In this document: positions 1 to 6,184 of the stretch, one piece after another
Position numbering within the stretch: the first letter of the stretch is position 1
Layout of the letters: every line of letters begins with the position of its first letter
NCBI GenBank assembly: GCA_016873575.1
Contig: VGWY01000109.1
Span: 1-8,788, forward strand
Source: Nitrospira sp.
GTDB taxonomy: Bacteria; Nitrospirota; Thermodesulfovibrionia; Thermodesulfovibrionales; SM23-35
Reading direction: 5' to 3'
DNA length: 8,788 nucleotides
Made by a program: the position numbers and the translations under genes
Notes under the pieces: model-generated
The model's input: only the letters and a program-made list of their open reading frames with translations
What the model was told of the DNA's origin: nothing
Database searches by the model: none

Positions 1-79
1 AATAAACATAAATAATTCAGATTATATGATGTCTCGATATGAAAATTGACGGAGGAAAGGTATCAAAGAATTTATTATT

Positions 80-223
80 ATGATTAAAACAAGAGAGGAT
101 TATATGAGATGCACGGGATATTTTAAGGAGTTTGAGGAAGGGGAAAAGGCTTACACAACTGTTGTTGGGAGTATAGAAAAGTTTGATGGCGACCATGATG
201 CAAAAGACAAATATGATGAATAA
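80..223 (+). CDS. small hypothetical protein (47 aa), possibly a gene fragment
   Basis: This is an open frame of 47 codons from ATG 80 to TAA 221. An internal ATG at 104 has a better ribosome-binding site (AGAGAGGA at 92-99), which would give a 39-aa acidic protein. The product is rich in Glu, Asp and Lys, has a single Cys, and shows no membrane segment or motif that I recognise. Its 3' end overlaps the next small frame, which starts at ATG 195. It lies among gene remnants, so it may itself be a leftover piece. I cannot assign a function, and coding status is uncertain. Confidence 0.35.
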   Translation: MIKTREDYMRCTGYFKEFEEGEKAYTTVVGSIEKFDGDHDAKDKYDE

Positions 224-299
224 AAAGTACGAAAAGCCAAAGCCTGATCTTATCGGCCCTCATGGAGGATACCGTAATTTGGAGGCTAAGAGAAAATAA
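195..299 (+). pseudogene. truncated N-terminus resembling a four-helix-bundle suffix-domain protein
   Basis: This frame encodes 34 residues. The segment KPDLIGPHGGYRNL closely resembles the conserved N-terminal signature (PHGGYR-x-L) that I recall from proteins with a four-helix-bundle suffix domain. In that family the signature is followed by about 100 or more residues of helical bundle. Here the similarity stops right after the signature, and a stop codon follows five residues later (TAA 297-299). The simplest reading is that a deletion removed the body of the gene. The alternative is a chance match in a short frame, since identification rests on about 12 residues and on memory of the family. 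Confidence 0.4.
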
Positions 300-301
300 C
301 A

Positions 302-556
302 ATGATAATCCATAACAAAGACATTAAAGAATTAACCGCTGAGATTCCAGAGGGGCATAAGCATCTGAGAACTACGATAGTTCTTCAGGATGGGACAGAG
401 TTTGTGTTTCAGGAGGCTACGATTGCCAATCTCGTGCGGGCGTATATTATGGTGAAAACACATCCTGTGAAAAGGAAAGTGACATTAAAAGGGGAAAAAC
501 TCACTGAAAGAAAAAATGGCTATGCAGAATGGCAACTTGTTGCCGATGGCTCGTAG
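302..556 (+). CDS. small hypothetical protein (84 aa)
   Basis: This is a complete small ORF starting two bases after the preceding stop. The product is a soluble mixed alpha/beta-looking protein with no membrane segment and no cysteines. It contains predicted strand-like stretches (TTIVLQDGTEFVF, KRKVTLKGEKL) and a central helix (IANLVRAYIMVKTH). The C-terminal piece NGYAEWQLV looks like a conserved ending, and even codon use suggests a real gene. There is no strong Shine-Dalgarno site; GGAGG about 20 bases upstream is too far away. I do not recognise the family and propose no function. The downstream gene is a relic, so any functional partner may have been lost. Confidence 0.65.
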   Translation: MIIHNKDIKELTAEIPEGHKHLRTTIVLQDGTEFVFQEATIANLVRAYIMVKTHPVKRKVTLKGEKLTERKNGYAEWQLVADGS

Positions 557-575
557 AGAGGAATGATTAAAGACC

Positions 576-685
576 ATGTTTGAACATCATCGAAAACCAT
601 TAATCAGCCGGAAGAAATTCATTTTTATCATCGGTTCTTACACAAATTACATCTTGACATTGAGGAAGATGATACGACTGATTAA
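576..685 (+). pseudogene. remnant of a small ion-channel-like membrane protein (internal deletion plus frame change)
   Basis: From ATG 576 the frame begins MFEHHRKPLISRKKF. This resembles the start I recall for small membrane proteins annotated as potassium-channel-family or hypothetical, which have two membrane helices after this basic N-terminus. In a different frame, positions 620-685 read HFYHRFLHKLHLDIEEDDTTD and stop at TAA 683, which resembles the end of the same family (HRFLHKFHLD type). The hydrophobic middle of roughly 80-100 residues is absent and the two ends are out of frame. Read in the first frame alone, a composite 52-aa ORF runs to 734, but its tail is not meaningful. Family assignment is from memory and moderate; the two-frame structure is visible directly. 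Confidence 0.5.
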
Positions 686-734
686 TTCAGCAGATTTGAC
701 AGGAGAAGATATTGAAAATAATGGAGACAATTAA

Positions 735-1988
735 ATGAAGAAAGTTGGTCGAAATGAGCCTTGCCCATGTGGCAGCGGGAAGAAGTACAAAAGGTGCTGT
801 TTAAGGGAAAGGGAGGGGAAAAGTTTGCCGGAGAGAGGTTCGCCAATAACTGATGATAAATCCTTTGAAGTTGACTTTGATAAAGGAGATTACTCACTTA
901 TAAATGAATATGAAAAACTCAAAAACACTGATGAAAAACTTGAATATGTGAGAAATATACTCATGCAAGATAATGAGTTGCCGACTGATTTTGCCCTTGA
1001 TATGTTTTCATCTCTCAGTGACAGTCTAGGTTCAGATGGTAGACATTCTCAGGCTGTTGAGACCTTCAAAATGTTTTATGAAAAGAAAAGAGAGACATAC
1101 CTTGACGCCTTTGACTTCTTCGACCGGATGCTACTCTGCCATTACATTCACCTGAATGATATTTCAGGTATAGAAGCAATTCTTGAGAGGTTTGATACAG
1201 AACCAGATGAACATATTGATAATTATGTAGAGGTCCTCACTGCTCTTGAGTGTTATGGGCACATAGACCTTGCCCTTTCATCTTACAGAAGGAACTGGAA
1301 AAAGATTGTATCTTCAGAGAATATAATGGGATGGGCAATTGATGACTTTATAGATAAACTATATATCTTAACGTTCTTTGAATATTTATTTATAGACACT
1401 ACATCCCTTAAGAGTAAAGACGCTATTTTCAGGCAATTATTGGAATATGGTGAAATAAAAGACCAGGAGGAGGCTGTGAAGGAATATCAGAGGACATTGG
1501 ATATACTTTCAGGCAAAGAACAACTGAAGTGGCATGCCGAAGATTTTCCTCCCCATAACACTGGATTTAAAAATCTTAATTATCTTACTCTTGATTTCAT
1601 CAGGTGGTTTAAAGATAAATATGGCATTCATATGCTGGGACTTGCCGAAAATTATAGAAAAGAGGCAAGTAACTATCTATATTTTTTGAATAGAGGCAAA
1701 AAGTCCCGATCTATCTTTAGATTTTCTCACGAAAAGCTTGATGAGTTTCTCACCAGATTTTTCAGATTTCCCTCATTCGACAAATATCATGGAGTTATTG
1801 CCCTTGAGGGAGTAAAAGAATTTTTTACTTTTTTTGATGAATATGGTCTGGTAAAAAATGATTTGGTAAAAGAGGTTGAACATTCGTATAGGAGATTAGG
1901 CAAAGAGATTGAAAGACTGCTTGGTATAAGTGCATGGAGGTATTCCTGGAGGGAATTTCAGAAGAAGGCTGAAAAAAACAAGATGTAG
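735..1988 (+). CDS. SEC-C motif protein with a long helical C-terminal region (417 aa)
   Basis: Residues 5-22 form a clear SEC-C zinc motif, NEPCPCGSGKKYKRCC, with Cys10, Cys12, Cys21 and Cys22 in C-x-C-x8-C-C spacing. SEC-C motifs bind zinc and occur at the ends of SecA and many unrelated proteins, often as a protein- or ribosome-contacting tail. Here it is N-terminal. The remaining ~370 residues are predominantly helical and include helix-turn-helix stretches of TPR character around residues 50-260, such as the Glu/Leu-rich segment ending in LERFDTEPDEHIDNY. No enzyme motif is visible. The start is supported by GGAG at 723-726, eight bases upstream. It is the first of four closely spaced genes. 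SEC-C/TPR-like proteins are known neighbours of defence genes, but a role here is inference. Confidence 0.85.
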   Translation: MKKVGRNEPCPCGSGKKYKRCCLREREGKSLPERGSPITDDKSFEVDFDKGDYSLINEYEKLKNTDEKLEYVRNILMQDNELPTDFALDMFSSLSDSLGSDGRHSQAVETFKMFYEKKRETYLDAFDFFDRMLLCHYIHLNDISGIEAILERFDTEPDEHIDNYVEVLTALECYGHIDLALSSYRRNWKKIVSSENIMGWAIDDFIDKLYILTFFEYLFIDTTSLKSKDAIFRQLLEYGEIKDQEEAVKEYQRTLDILSGKEQLKWHAEDFPPHNTGFKNLNYLTLDFIRWFKDKYGIHMLGLAENYRKEASNYLYFLNRGKKSRSIFRFSHEKLDEFLTRFFRFPSFDKYHGVIALEGVKEFFTFFDEYGLVKNDLVKEVEHSYRRLGKEIERLLGISAWRYSWREFQKKAEKNKM

Positions 1989-2011
1989 AAAAGATACAAA
2001 GGAGAAAGGAT

Positions 2012-2791
2012 ATGTCTAATGAAAAGGAAGAATTAGAGAGAATCTGTATAAATTGTAACAGCTTTTTCCCTGCTGACAGCTTCCTGACAGAATATGGAAT
2101 ATGTCTTATTGATGAATCTTTTGAGCCGTATATTGATGAACTTTTTGAAAATAGTAATTACGACTGTTGCAGGGACTTGATCAATAATTCAAAATTTGAT
2201 GGCAACAGGGATGCCTGCAAGGATTTTGAACCTATAGAACGAATAGAAATTGATGATGAAATTGGGGAAAGAATACGAGAATTAGAAGAAAATAATAATC
2301 TAAAACCAGAATCATTAAAAGAGCTTTTACTTGAAGAAGCAATAAAGAAAATCGATTGGAAAAACCATCCTGTTGAATCATACATAGAATTATTACAAAG
2401 TGGTAATCAAAAAGATATCAGGAGCGGGATTAATTCACTTGGGGGATTAATCGGTATGGGCAATAATAATGCCTTTATTGCCCTGTATGATTATTATAAG
2501 AAATTACCTCCTGCAAAAAGTCTGGAAGACGTTTATTTCAAAATAAATATCTTAAGAAAATTAGATTATAAAAATGATAGAAAAGAGTTAGCTGATTGTC
2601 TGGTTGATGAGCTGTATAAGACACCATCAAATAATACAACAAGAAGTCTTATTCTTGAGATTTTCAAAATAATGAAATCAATCCCGGTTGAACTGAAAAA
2701 AGAGGGATTAGAAAGAATGTTAAAAGATAAGAGGTTTTCCCATAGATTGAAGAGAAAAATGGAAGACATGCTGTATTCGGATTATTACTAA
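2012..2791 (+). CDS. Cys-rich (putative zinc-binding) protein with helical repeat-like C-terminus (259 aa)
   Basis: The N-terminal ~72 residues carry six cysteines, C12-x2-C15, C31, C52-C53 and C69, in a pattern suggesting a metal-binding module. The surrounding signature is CxNCxxF, GICLID, CRDL and DACKDFEP. Residues 75-110 are strongly charged and probably coiled or linker. Residues 115-259 look like paired amphipathic helices, with a possible HEAT-like stretch around SGNQKDIRSGINSLGG, which I judge only from helix periodicity. No catalytic motif is visible. The start is supported by an excellent site, AGGAGAAAGGA at 2000-2010. It lies 23 bases after the SEC-C gene and nine bases before the methyltransferase, so co-transcription is very likely. 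I do not recognise the family. It could be a regulator, adaptor or specificity factor for the modification system, but nothing in the sequence decides this. Confidence 0.8.
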   Translation: MSNEKEELERICINCNSFFPADSFLTEYGICLIDESFEPYIDELFENSNYDCCRDLINNSKFDGNRDACKDFEPIERIEIDDEIGERIRELEENNNLKPESLKELLLEEAIKKIDWKNHPVESYIELLQSGNQKDIRSGINSLGGLIGMGNNNAFIALYDYYKKLPPAKSLEDVYFKINILRKLDYKNDRKELADCLVDELYKTPSNNTTRSLILEIFKIMKSIPVELKKEGLERMLKDKRFSHRLKRKMEDMLYSDYY

Positions 2792-2800
2792 GGATAGCTT

Positions 2801-4165
2801 ATGCAATCTAAAACAACCATAATAATCGGCGATAGCCGAAGGATGGACGAGCTTAAGGATGAGAGTGTTCATCTTATCATTACATCTCCTCCATACTGGC
2901 AGTTGAAGGACTATGGCAATGGCAGTCAGATAGGGTTTAATGACAGTTATGAAGATTATATTAACAACCTAAACCTCGTCTGGAAAGAGTGTTATCGGGT
3001 TTTACATAAAGGCTGTCGTCTTTGTGTGAACATCGGTGACCAGTTTGCCCGATCAGTTTATTACGGAAGATATAAAGTTATTCCCATAAGAGAAGAAATC
3101 ATTAAATTCTGTGAAACAATCGGATTTGACTATATGGGAGCTATTATCTGGCAGAAGGTTACAACATGCAACACAACGGGTGGAGCAACAATTATGGGAT
3201 CTTTCCCATATCCAAGAAACGGAATCATAAAACTCGATTACGAGTTTATTTTAATCTTTAAGAAATTAGGTGACCCTTCGAAAGTGAGTAGAGACATTAA
3301 AGAAAACTCCAAGCTTACCCTTGAAGAATGGAATGAGTATTTTTACGGCCACTGGAATTTTTCTGGTGAAAAGCAGGACAAGCACCTTGCAATGTTTCCT
3401 GAAGAATTGCCAAAGAGGTTAATAAAAATGTTTAGCTTTATTGGGGATACAGTTCTTGATCCATTTTTAGGAAGTGGAACGACTTGTCTTGCTGCAAAAA
3501 AGCTTGGGAGAAATTCTATTGGATATGAAGTTAATGAGGATTTCCTGCCAATAATCAAAGGGAAATTACAGATTCCAGAAAACAGAACACAGAGCACAGA
3601 CTGCATCGTTCCTCAACCTTTGTGCCTTTTCAATGAAAAGGCTACAGAAGAAAGGACAAAACACAAATTTGAAATAATTCTGCAAAAACAAGCTGATATG
3701 GATTTTAAAAATAAGATTAAAAAGCTTCCTTATATCTTTAAAGACCCTGTCAGGTTTGATAAAAAGATTGATCCTAAAAAACTCAAATTTGGTTCAAAAA
3801 TTGATGATTCAGATTCCACACGAGAAATTTATTATTCTGTAAAAGAGATAATAAGCCCTGAAATAATAGTTCTGAACAATGATTTGAAAGTCAGGCTTAT
3901 CGGTATCAAAGAAAAAAAAGAAAGGAATGGAGAAGCAATGCAATTTTTGCATGAGAAACTAAAGGGACAAAAGGTATTTCTTAAATTTGACACAATAAAA
4001 TATGATTATAAAGACAATCTATTATGCTATCTCTTTTTAAAAAATAAAACCTTTATTAATGCCCACCTGATTAAGACTGGGTTTACTTATGTAGACATCT
4101 CGATGGAATACAAATATAAATCTAAATTTGTAACAATTAAAAAGACTGCAAGGAACATTTGTTGA
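2801..4165 (+). CDS. beta-class DNA methyltransferase (N4-cytosine or N6-adenine) fused to a degenerate SNase-like domain (454 aa)
   Basis: Residues 1-262 form an N6_N4_Mtase-type domain that transfers methyl from S-adenosylmethionine to an exocyclic amino group in DNA. Catalytic motif IV is TSPPYW at residues 28-33. The SAM-binding motif I, DPFLGSGTT, comes later at 220-228, the permuted order of beta-class enzymes. SPPY is commonest in N4-cytosine enzymes, but the target base is not certain. Residues ~265-300 look like a linker. Residues ~340-448 resemble the staphylococcal (thermo)nuclease fold: VRLIGI at 364-369, a helix GEAMQFLHEKLKGQKV, then LLCYLFL and NAHLIKTGF. By hand alignment the catalytic Asp40, Glu43 and Arg87 positions are Lys370, Lys373 and Asn406, so this domain is probably not catalytic and may bind DNA. 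AAGGA at 2790-2794 supports the start. The gene overlaps the downstream nuclease gene, as expected for an R-M pair. Confidence 0.9.
   Translation: MQSKTTIIIGDSRRMDELKDESVHLIITSPPYWQLKDYGNGSQIGFNDSYEDYINNLNLVWKECYRVLHKGCRLCVNIGDQFARSVYYGRYKVIPIREEIIKFCETIGFDYMGAIIWQKVTTCNTTGGATIMGSFPYPRNGIIKLDYEFILIFKKLGDPSKVSRDIKENSKLTLEEWNEYFYGHWNFSGEKQDKHLAMFPEELPKRLIKMFSFIGDTVLDPFLGSGTTCLAAKKLGRNSIGYEVNEDFLPIIKGKLQIPENRTQSTDCIVPQPLCLFNEKATEERTKHKFEIILQKQADMDFKNKIKKLPYIFKDPVRFDKKIDPKKLKFGSKIDDSDSTREIYYSVKEIISPEIIVLNNDLKVRLIGIKEKKERNGEAMQFLHEKLKGQKVFLKFDTIKYDYKDNLLCYLFLKNKTFINAHLIKTGFTYVDISMEYKYKSKFVTIKKTARNIC
4150..4165 (+). promoter_or_regulatory. Shine-Dalgarno site and stop/start overlap coupling methyltransferase to nuclease
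   Basis: AAGGAA at 4150-4155 lies inside the last codons of the methyltransferase gene. It precedes two adjacent TTG codons, at 4159 and 4162. The methyltransferase TGA is at 4163-4165. The TTG at 4162 has the more usual spacing of six bases, while the one at 4159 has three. There is no ATG in a position to serve as start. A weak TTG start reached by translational coupling would keep nuclease output below and after methyltransferase output, which would suit a restriction-modification pair. That regulatory consequence is inference. Confidence 0.55.
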
Positions 4166-5253
4166 AAGGTCATTTAATTACTTGTCTTAGTACAGAGGAA
4201 CTACACAAGTTTGAAATGCAACGATATGTTGGAGTAGGTCCATTTTATCCTAGTTCCAGTAACAGTAAGCGACAAGTTAGTGCACGACTACGTATACTGT
4301 GGGATGTTATTGCAGATTTGAAAAGAGTGCAACCTGGCGATATCTGTTTTTTACATGCTGAAGGACTAATTTTTGGCCCTTATGTTTTCAAAACTGGCTT
4401 TCGAGAATCTCAATCACTCCCTGAAATTCTTCGATCAATAAATCTATCTCTGGAACTATGGTGGGAAAATCTTGACGAATTTAATAACTTAAATATTCAA
4501 GAATATGGCTATGTTGCAGCTATTGATAGGCCTAAGGGATGTAATAGTGACGGTGTAGACTTAATGAATTTATTTTTACGGCAATCTCTTGGCATTTTTA
4601 ATGGTATCCCGCCACGCTTTATGTATGGTGATACAAAGAAAATTGTTAAACCACTTTTATTTCATGAGATTCCTCAGCTACTAGAAATAGTTAAGTTTAA
4701 TGGCGATTGGTCTATTATCTCAGGTGTAGCTTATCCTATAAACTCTTTAAGCCATATTTCACTTAATTTGTCTGATCATGACGGACATTTATTTTGTGAG
4801 AAGTTATTAGAAGCATGGTTTATGGAAAATATGACTACGACAGGCAGTCAATATAAAGAAATAGTCAATCTTATAGGTGAGTTTTCATATTATGCAAACA
4901 GTATTTATACATATTATACAAATTTCCTCGATGTTATAGCTTACAACATTCCGCAAGATAAAATATTACAACGATGTGAAAAATGCAGGAATGTTATTCG
5001 TAGCTTTGCTGATGACATTCGTATTATCGAACTCAAAAGAGATCGACTTTTTGATGAATTGCAAACAGTCTATCAAGTTGAAGACTATATGAAATGGGCT
5101 AGAGATGTTTTAAATCCAGCAGGAAAAGTAACTGGTTATATTGTAGCATCTGCTTTTAATAAAGAATATAAAAACTATGTTAAAAACAATAAAGATATTA
5201 GTCTTTTACAGTACATACTTAGGAAAGGTGCTTTGTATCTACAACAGGTTTAA
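4159..5253 (+). CDS. probable restriction endonuclease: PUA/EVE-like N-terminus plus PD-(D/E)XK nuclease domain (~364 aa)
   Basis: The C-terminal third carries a PD-(D/E)XK nuclease pattern: Glu214 in a helix (CEKLLEAWFMENM), Asp258 (NFLDVIAY), and Glu291-x-Lys293 (RIIELKRD). Gln302 with Tyr305 follows in the next helix (LQTVYQ), a common arrangement in this superfamily and reminiscent of DUF91/NucS-like nucleases. A Cys pair, C273-x2-C276, sits in the loop between Asp258 and Glu291. The N-terminal ~170 residues have a PUA/EVE-like feel (QPGDICFLHAEGLIFGPY, YGYVAAI), a fold used to read modified or flipped bases, but this part is less certain. The start is TTG at 4159 or 4162. The gene overlaps the methyltransferase gene, which argues for a type II-like restriction partner. 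Alternatively it could be a modification-dependent nuclease. Its codon use is AT-rich (about 28-32% GC in three counted lines). I cannot predict the recognition site. Confidence 0.7.
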   Translation: MLKGHLITCLSTEELHKFEMQRYVGVGPFYPSSSNSKRQVSARLRILWDVIADLKRVQPGDICFLHAEGLIFGPYVFKTGFRESQSLPEILRSINLSLELWWENLDEFNNLNIQEYGYVAAIDRPKGCNSDGVDLMNLFLRQSLGIFNGIPPRFMYGDTKKIVKPLLFHEIPQLLEIVKFNGDWSIISGVAYPINSLSHISLNLSDHDGHLFCEKLLEAWFMENMTTTGSQYKEIVNLIGEFSYYANSIYTYYTNFLDVIAYNIPQDKILQRCEKCRNVIRSFADDIRIIELKRDRLFDELQTVYQVEDYMKWARDVLNPAGKVTGYIVASAFNKEYKNYVKNNKDISLLQYILRKGALYLQQV

Positions 5254-5269
5254 CAATGGATAATGGTTA

Positions 5270-5398
5270 ATGCCTAAATATGATCTCTATAAACTCCTTA
5301 AAGAGGAGCTTCAGAATGGCTCGTCTGACCTTATAACTCGCCCTTCAGGGTAGGTAGAACGGGGGATTATGAGGGATTTTGAGAAGGAAAAGGAATGA
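5270..5398 (+). pseudogene. 5' fragment of a STAS-like/winged-helix gene with a nonsense mutation
   Basis: From ATG 5270 the frame gives 27 codons and stops at TAG 5351-5353. Twenty of the 27 residues match the start of the intact gene at 6185, with shared stretches LKEEL, NGSSDL and TRPSG. At the stop the intact gene has CAG (Gln), so a single C-to-T change explains it. Beyond the stop the same frame still reads a relative of the intact protein (V-ER-x-I-x-RDF) with small gaps, until TGA at 5396-5398. About 63 of the first 84 bases match, and many differences are synonymous third-position changes. The copy therefore diverged as a working paralogue before it died. The rest of the gene is missing; the 76-aa gene begins here instead. 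Confidence 0.85.
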
Positions 5399-5625
5399 GA
5401 AGAAGAAAAATGAGTATCAGTGGAAGAAATATAGAGGAAATTGACGATGTGATGGCAAAGATTTTCAGGGGAAAAACTCCGCAGCAGAGACTTGCCATAG
5501 CCTTCGGTATGTGGTCATCGGCAAAGAAACAGCTTACAAACTATTTGCGTTATAAACATCCGGAATGGGACGATACAATGATTCAAAAGGAAGTAGCTAA
5601 GAGGTTATCTCATGGAACTGCATGA
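5395..5625 (+). CDS. small protein (71-76 aa) paired with a nucleotidyltransferase
   Basis: This is a short basic protein with the segment GKTPQQRLAIAFGMWSSA, then a helix and an ending of the form HPEWDDxxIQKEVAKRLSHG. I recall small proteins of this type directly upstream of nucleotidyltransferase-like genes, though not under a firm name. Two starts are possible: ATG 5395, preceded by AAGGAAAAGG, and ATG 5410, which would give the tidier start MSISGRNIEEID and drop a MRRRK leader that may be translated relic sequence. The gene ends inside the start of the nucleotidyltransferase gene (14-base overlap), so the two are probably translated together. The arrangement is like a toxin-antitoxin or partner pair, but nothing here proves toxicity. 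It does not look like a HEPN protein: it is too short and has no R-x4-H motif. Confidence 0.75.
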   Translation: MRRRKMSISGRNIEEIDDVMAKIFRGKTPQQRLAIAFGMWSSAKKQLTNYLRYKHPEWDDTMIQKEVAKRLSHGTA

Positions 5626-6181
5626 GCTGCTCAAATATTTAATTAAAGCATTTGAGTCACTTGAAATCCAATATTTTATAACAGGCTCAATGGCCTCAAT
5701 GTTTTATGGAGAACCAAGGTTTACCAATGATATTGATGTAGTAGCAGATATTAAGGAAAAACATATAGCAGGTCTATTAAAGCTATTTCCAGAAGATGAG
5801 TTTTATATAAGTGAAGAAGCCATATTGGATGCAATTATAAATCAATATCAATTCAACATAATACATCCTGCTTCAGGGTTAAAGGTTGATGTTGTTATTG
5901 CAAAAGGAGATGACTTTGATAAAAGCAGATTTAAAAGAATAAAAAGAGTTACAACTATTGAGGAAATATGGGCTAATTTTGCTTCTCCAGAAGATGTCAT
6001 CATTATGAAAATGAGATATTACAAAGAAGGTGAGTCAGAAAAACACCTTCGCGATATAGCCAGTATGCTGAAAATATCAGGTAACGAAATTGACAGAGAT
6101 TATATTGATTTTTGGGCGAAAAGATTAAATCTTTTGGATATATGGAATGCAATTTTGAATAAATTAAAATTAAATTTATAA
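5612..6181 (+). CDS. nucleotidyltransferase-fold protein (AbiEii/DUF6036-like, 189 aa)
   Basis: The N-terminus carries the nucleotidyltransferase signature: Gly25-Ser26 (FITGSMASMFYG), then R-x-T-x-D-I-D with Asp40 and Asp42, and a third acidic strand residue, Asp93 (LKVDVVIAK). Together these form the usual metal-binding triad of the DNA polymerase beta-like superfamily. Residues ~125-189 form a helical tail with SPEDVIIMKMRYY and a charged segment with KHLRDIASML, also typical of AbiEii-like or DUF6036 proteins. The family's known members transfer nucleotides to protein or RNA targets, and several act in toxin-antitoxin or abortive infection modules. The substrate here is unknown. GAGG at 5601-5604 supports the start. 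It overlaps the 76-aa gene and ends three bases before the STAS-like gene. Confidence 0.85.
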   Translation: MELHELLKYLIKAFESLEIQYFITGSMASMFYGEPRFTNDIDVVADIKEKHIAGLLKLFPEDEFYISEEAILDAIINQYQFNIIHPASGLKVDVVIAKGDDFDKSRFKRIKRVTTIEEIWANFASPEDVIIMKMRYYKEGESEKHLRDIASMLKISGNEIDRDYIDFWAKRLNLLDIWNAILNKLKLNL

Positions 6182-6184
6182 ACT

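Noticed and set aside
39..83. A 14-codon ORF ending in an ATGA overlap with the 80-223 frame
   Set aside because: It is too short and carries no recognisable motif. Upstream in its frame are several stops, so it is not the tail of a longer gene inside the window.
654..724. TTGACA boxes at 654-659 and 696-701 as a promoter for the SEC-C operon
   Set aside because: No good -10 box lies at 16-18 bases from either. The first is inside the relic coding sequence, and the second has only AATAAT at 15-base spacing, which would leave almost no leader.
576..734. A 52-aa ORF (ATG 576 to TAA 732) that could be called a small gene
   Set aside because: Its second half is out-of-frame readthrough of the channel relic's 3' end, and the more meaningful reading switches frame near 620.
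3820..4150. An active thermonuclease domain at the end of the methyltransferase
   Set aside because: The fold pattern is present, but the aligned catalytic positions are Lys, Lys and Asn, so activity is unlikely.
5289..5303. Short hairpin CTCC-TTAAA-GGAG type near 5290 as a terminator for the nuclease gene
   Set aside because: The stem is only about four pairs, is not followed by a T run, and lies within the homologous STAS-like relic.
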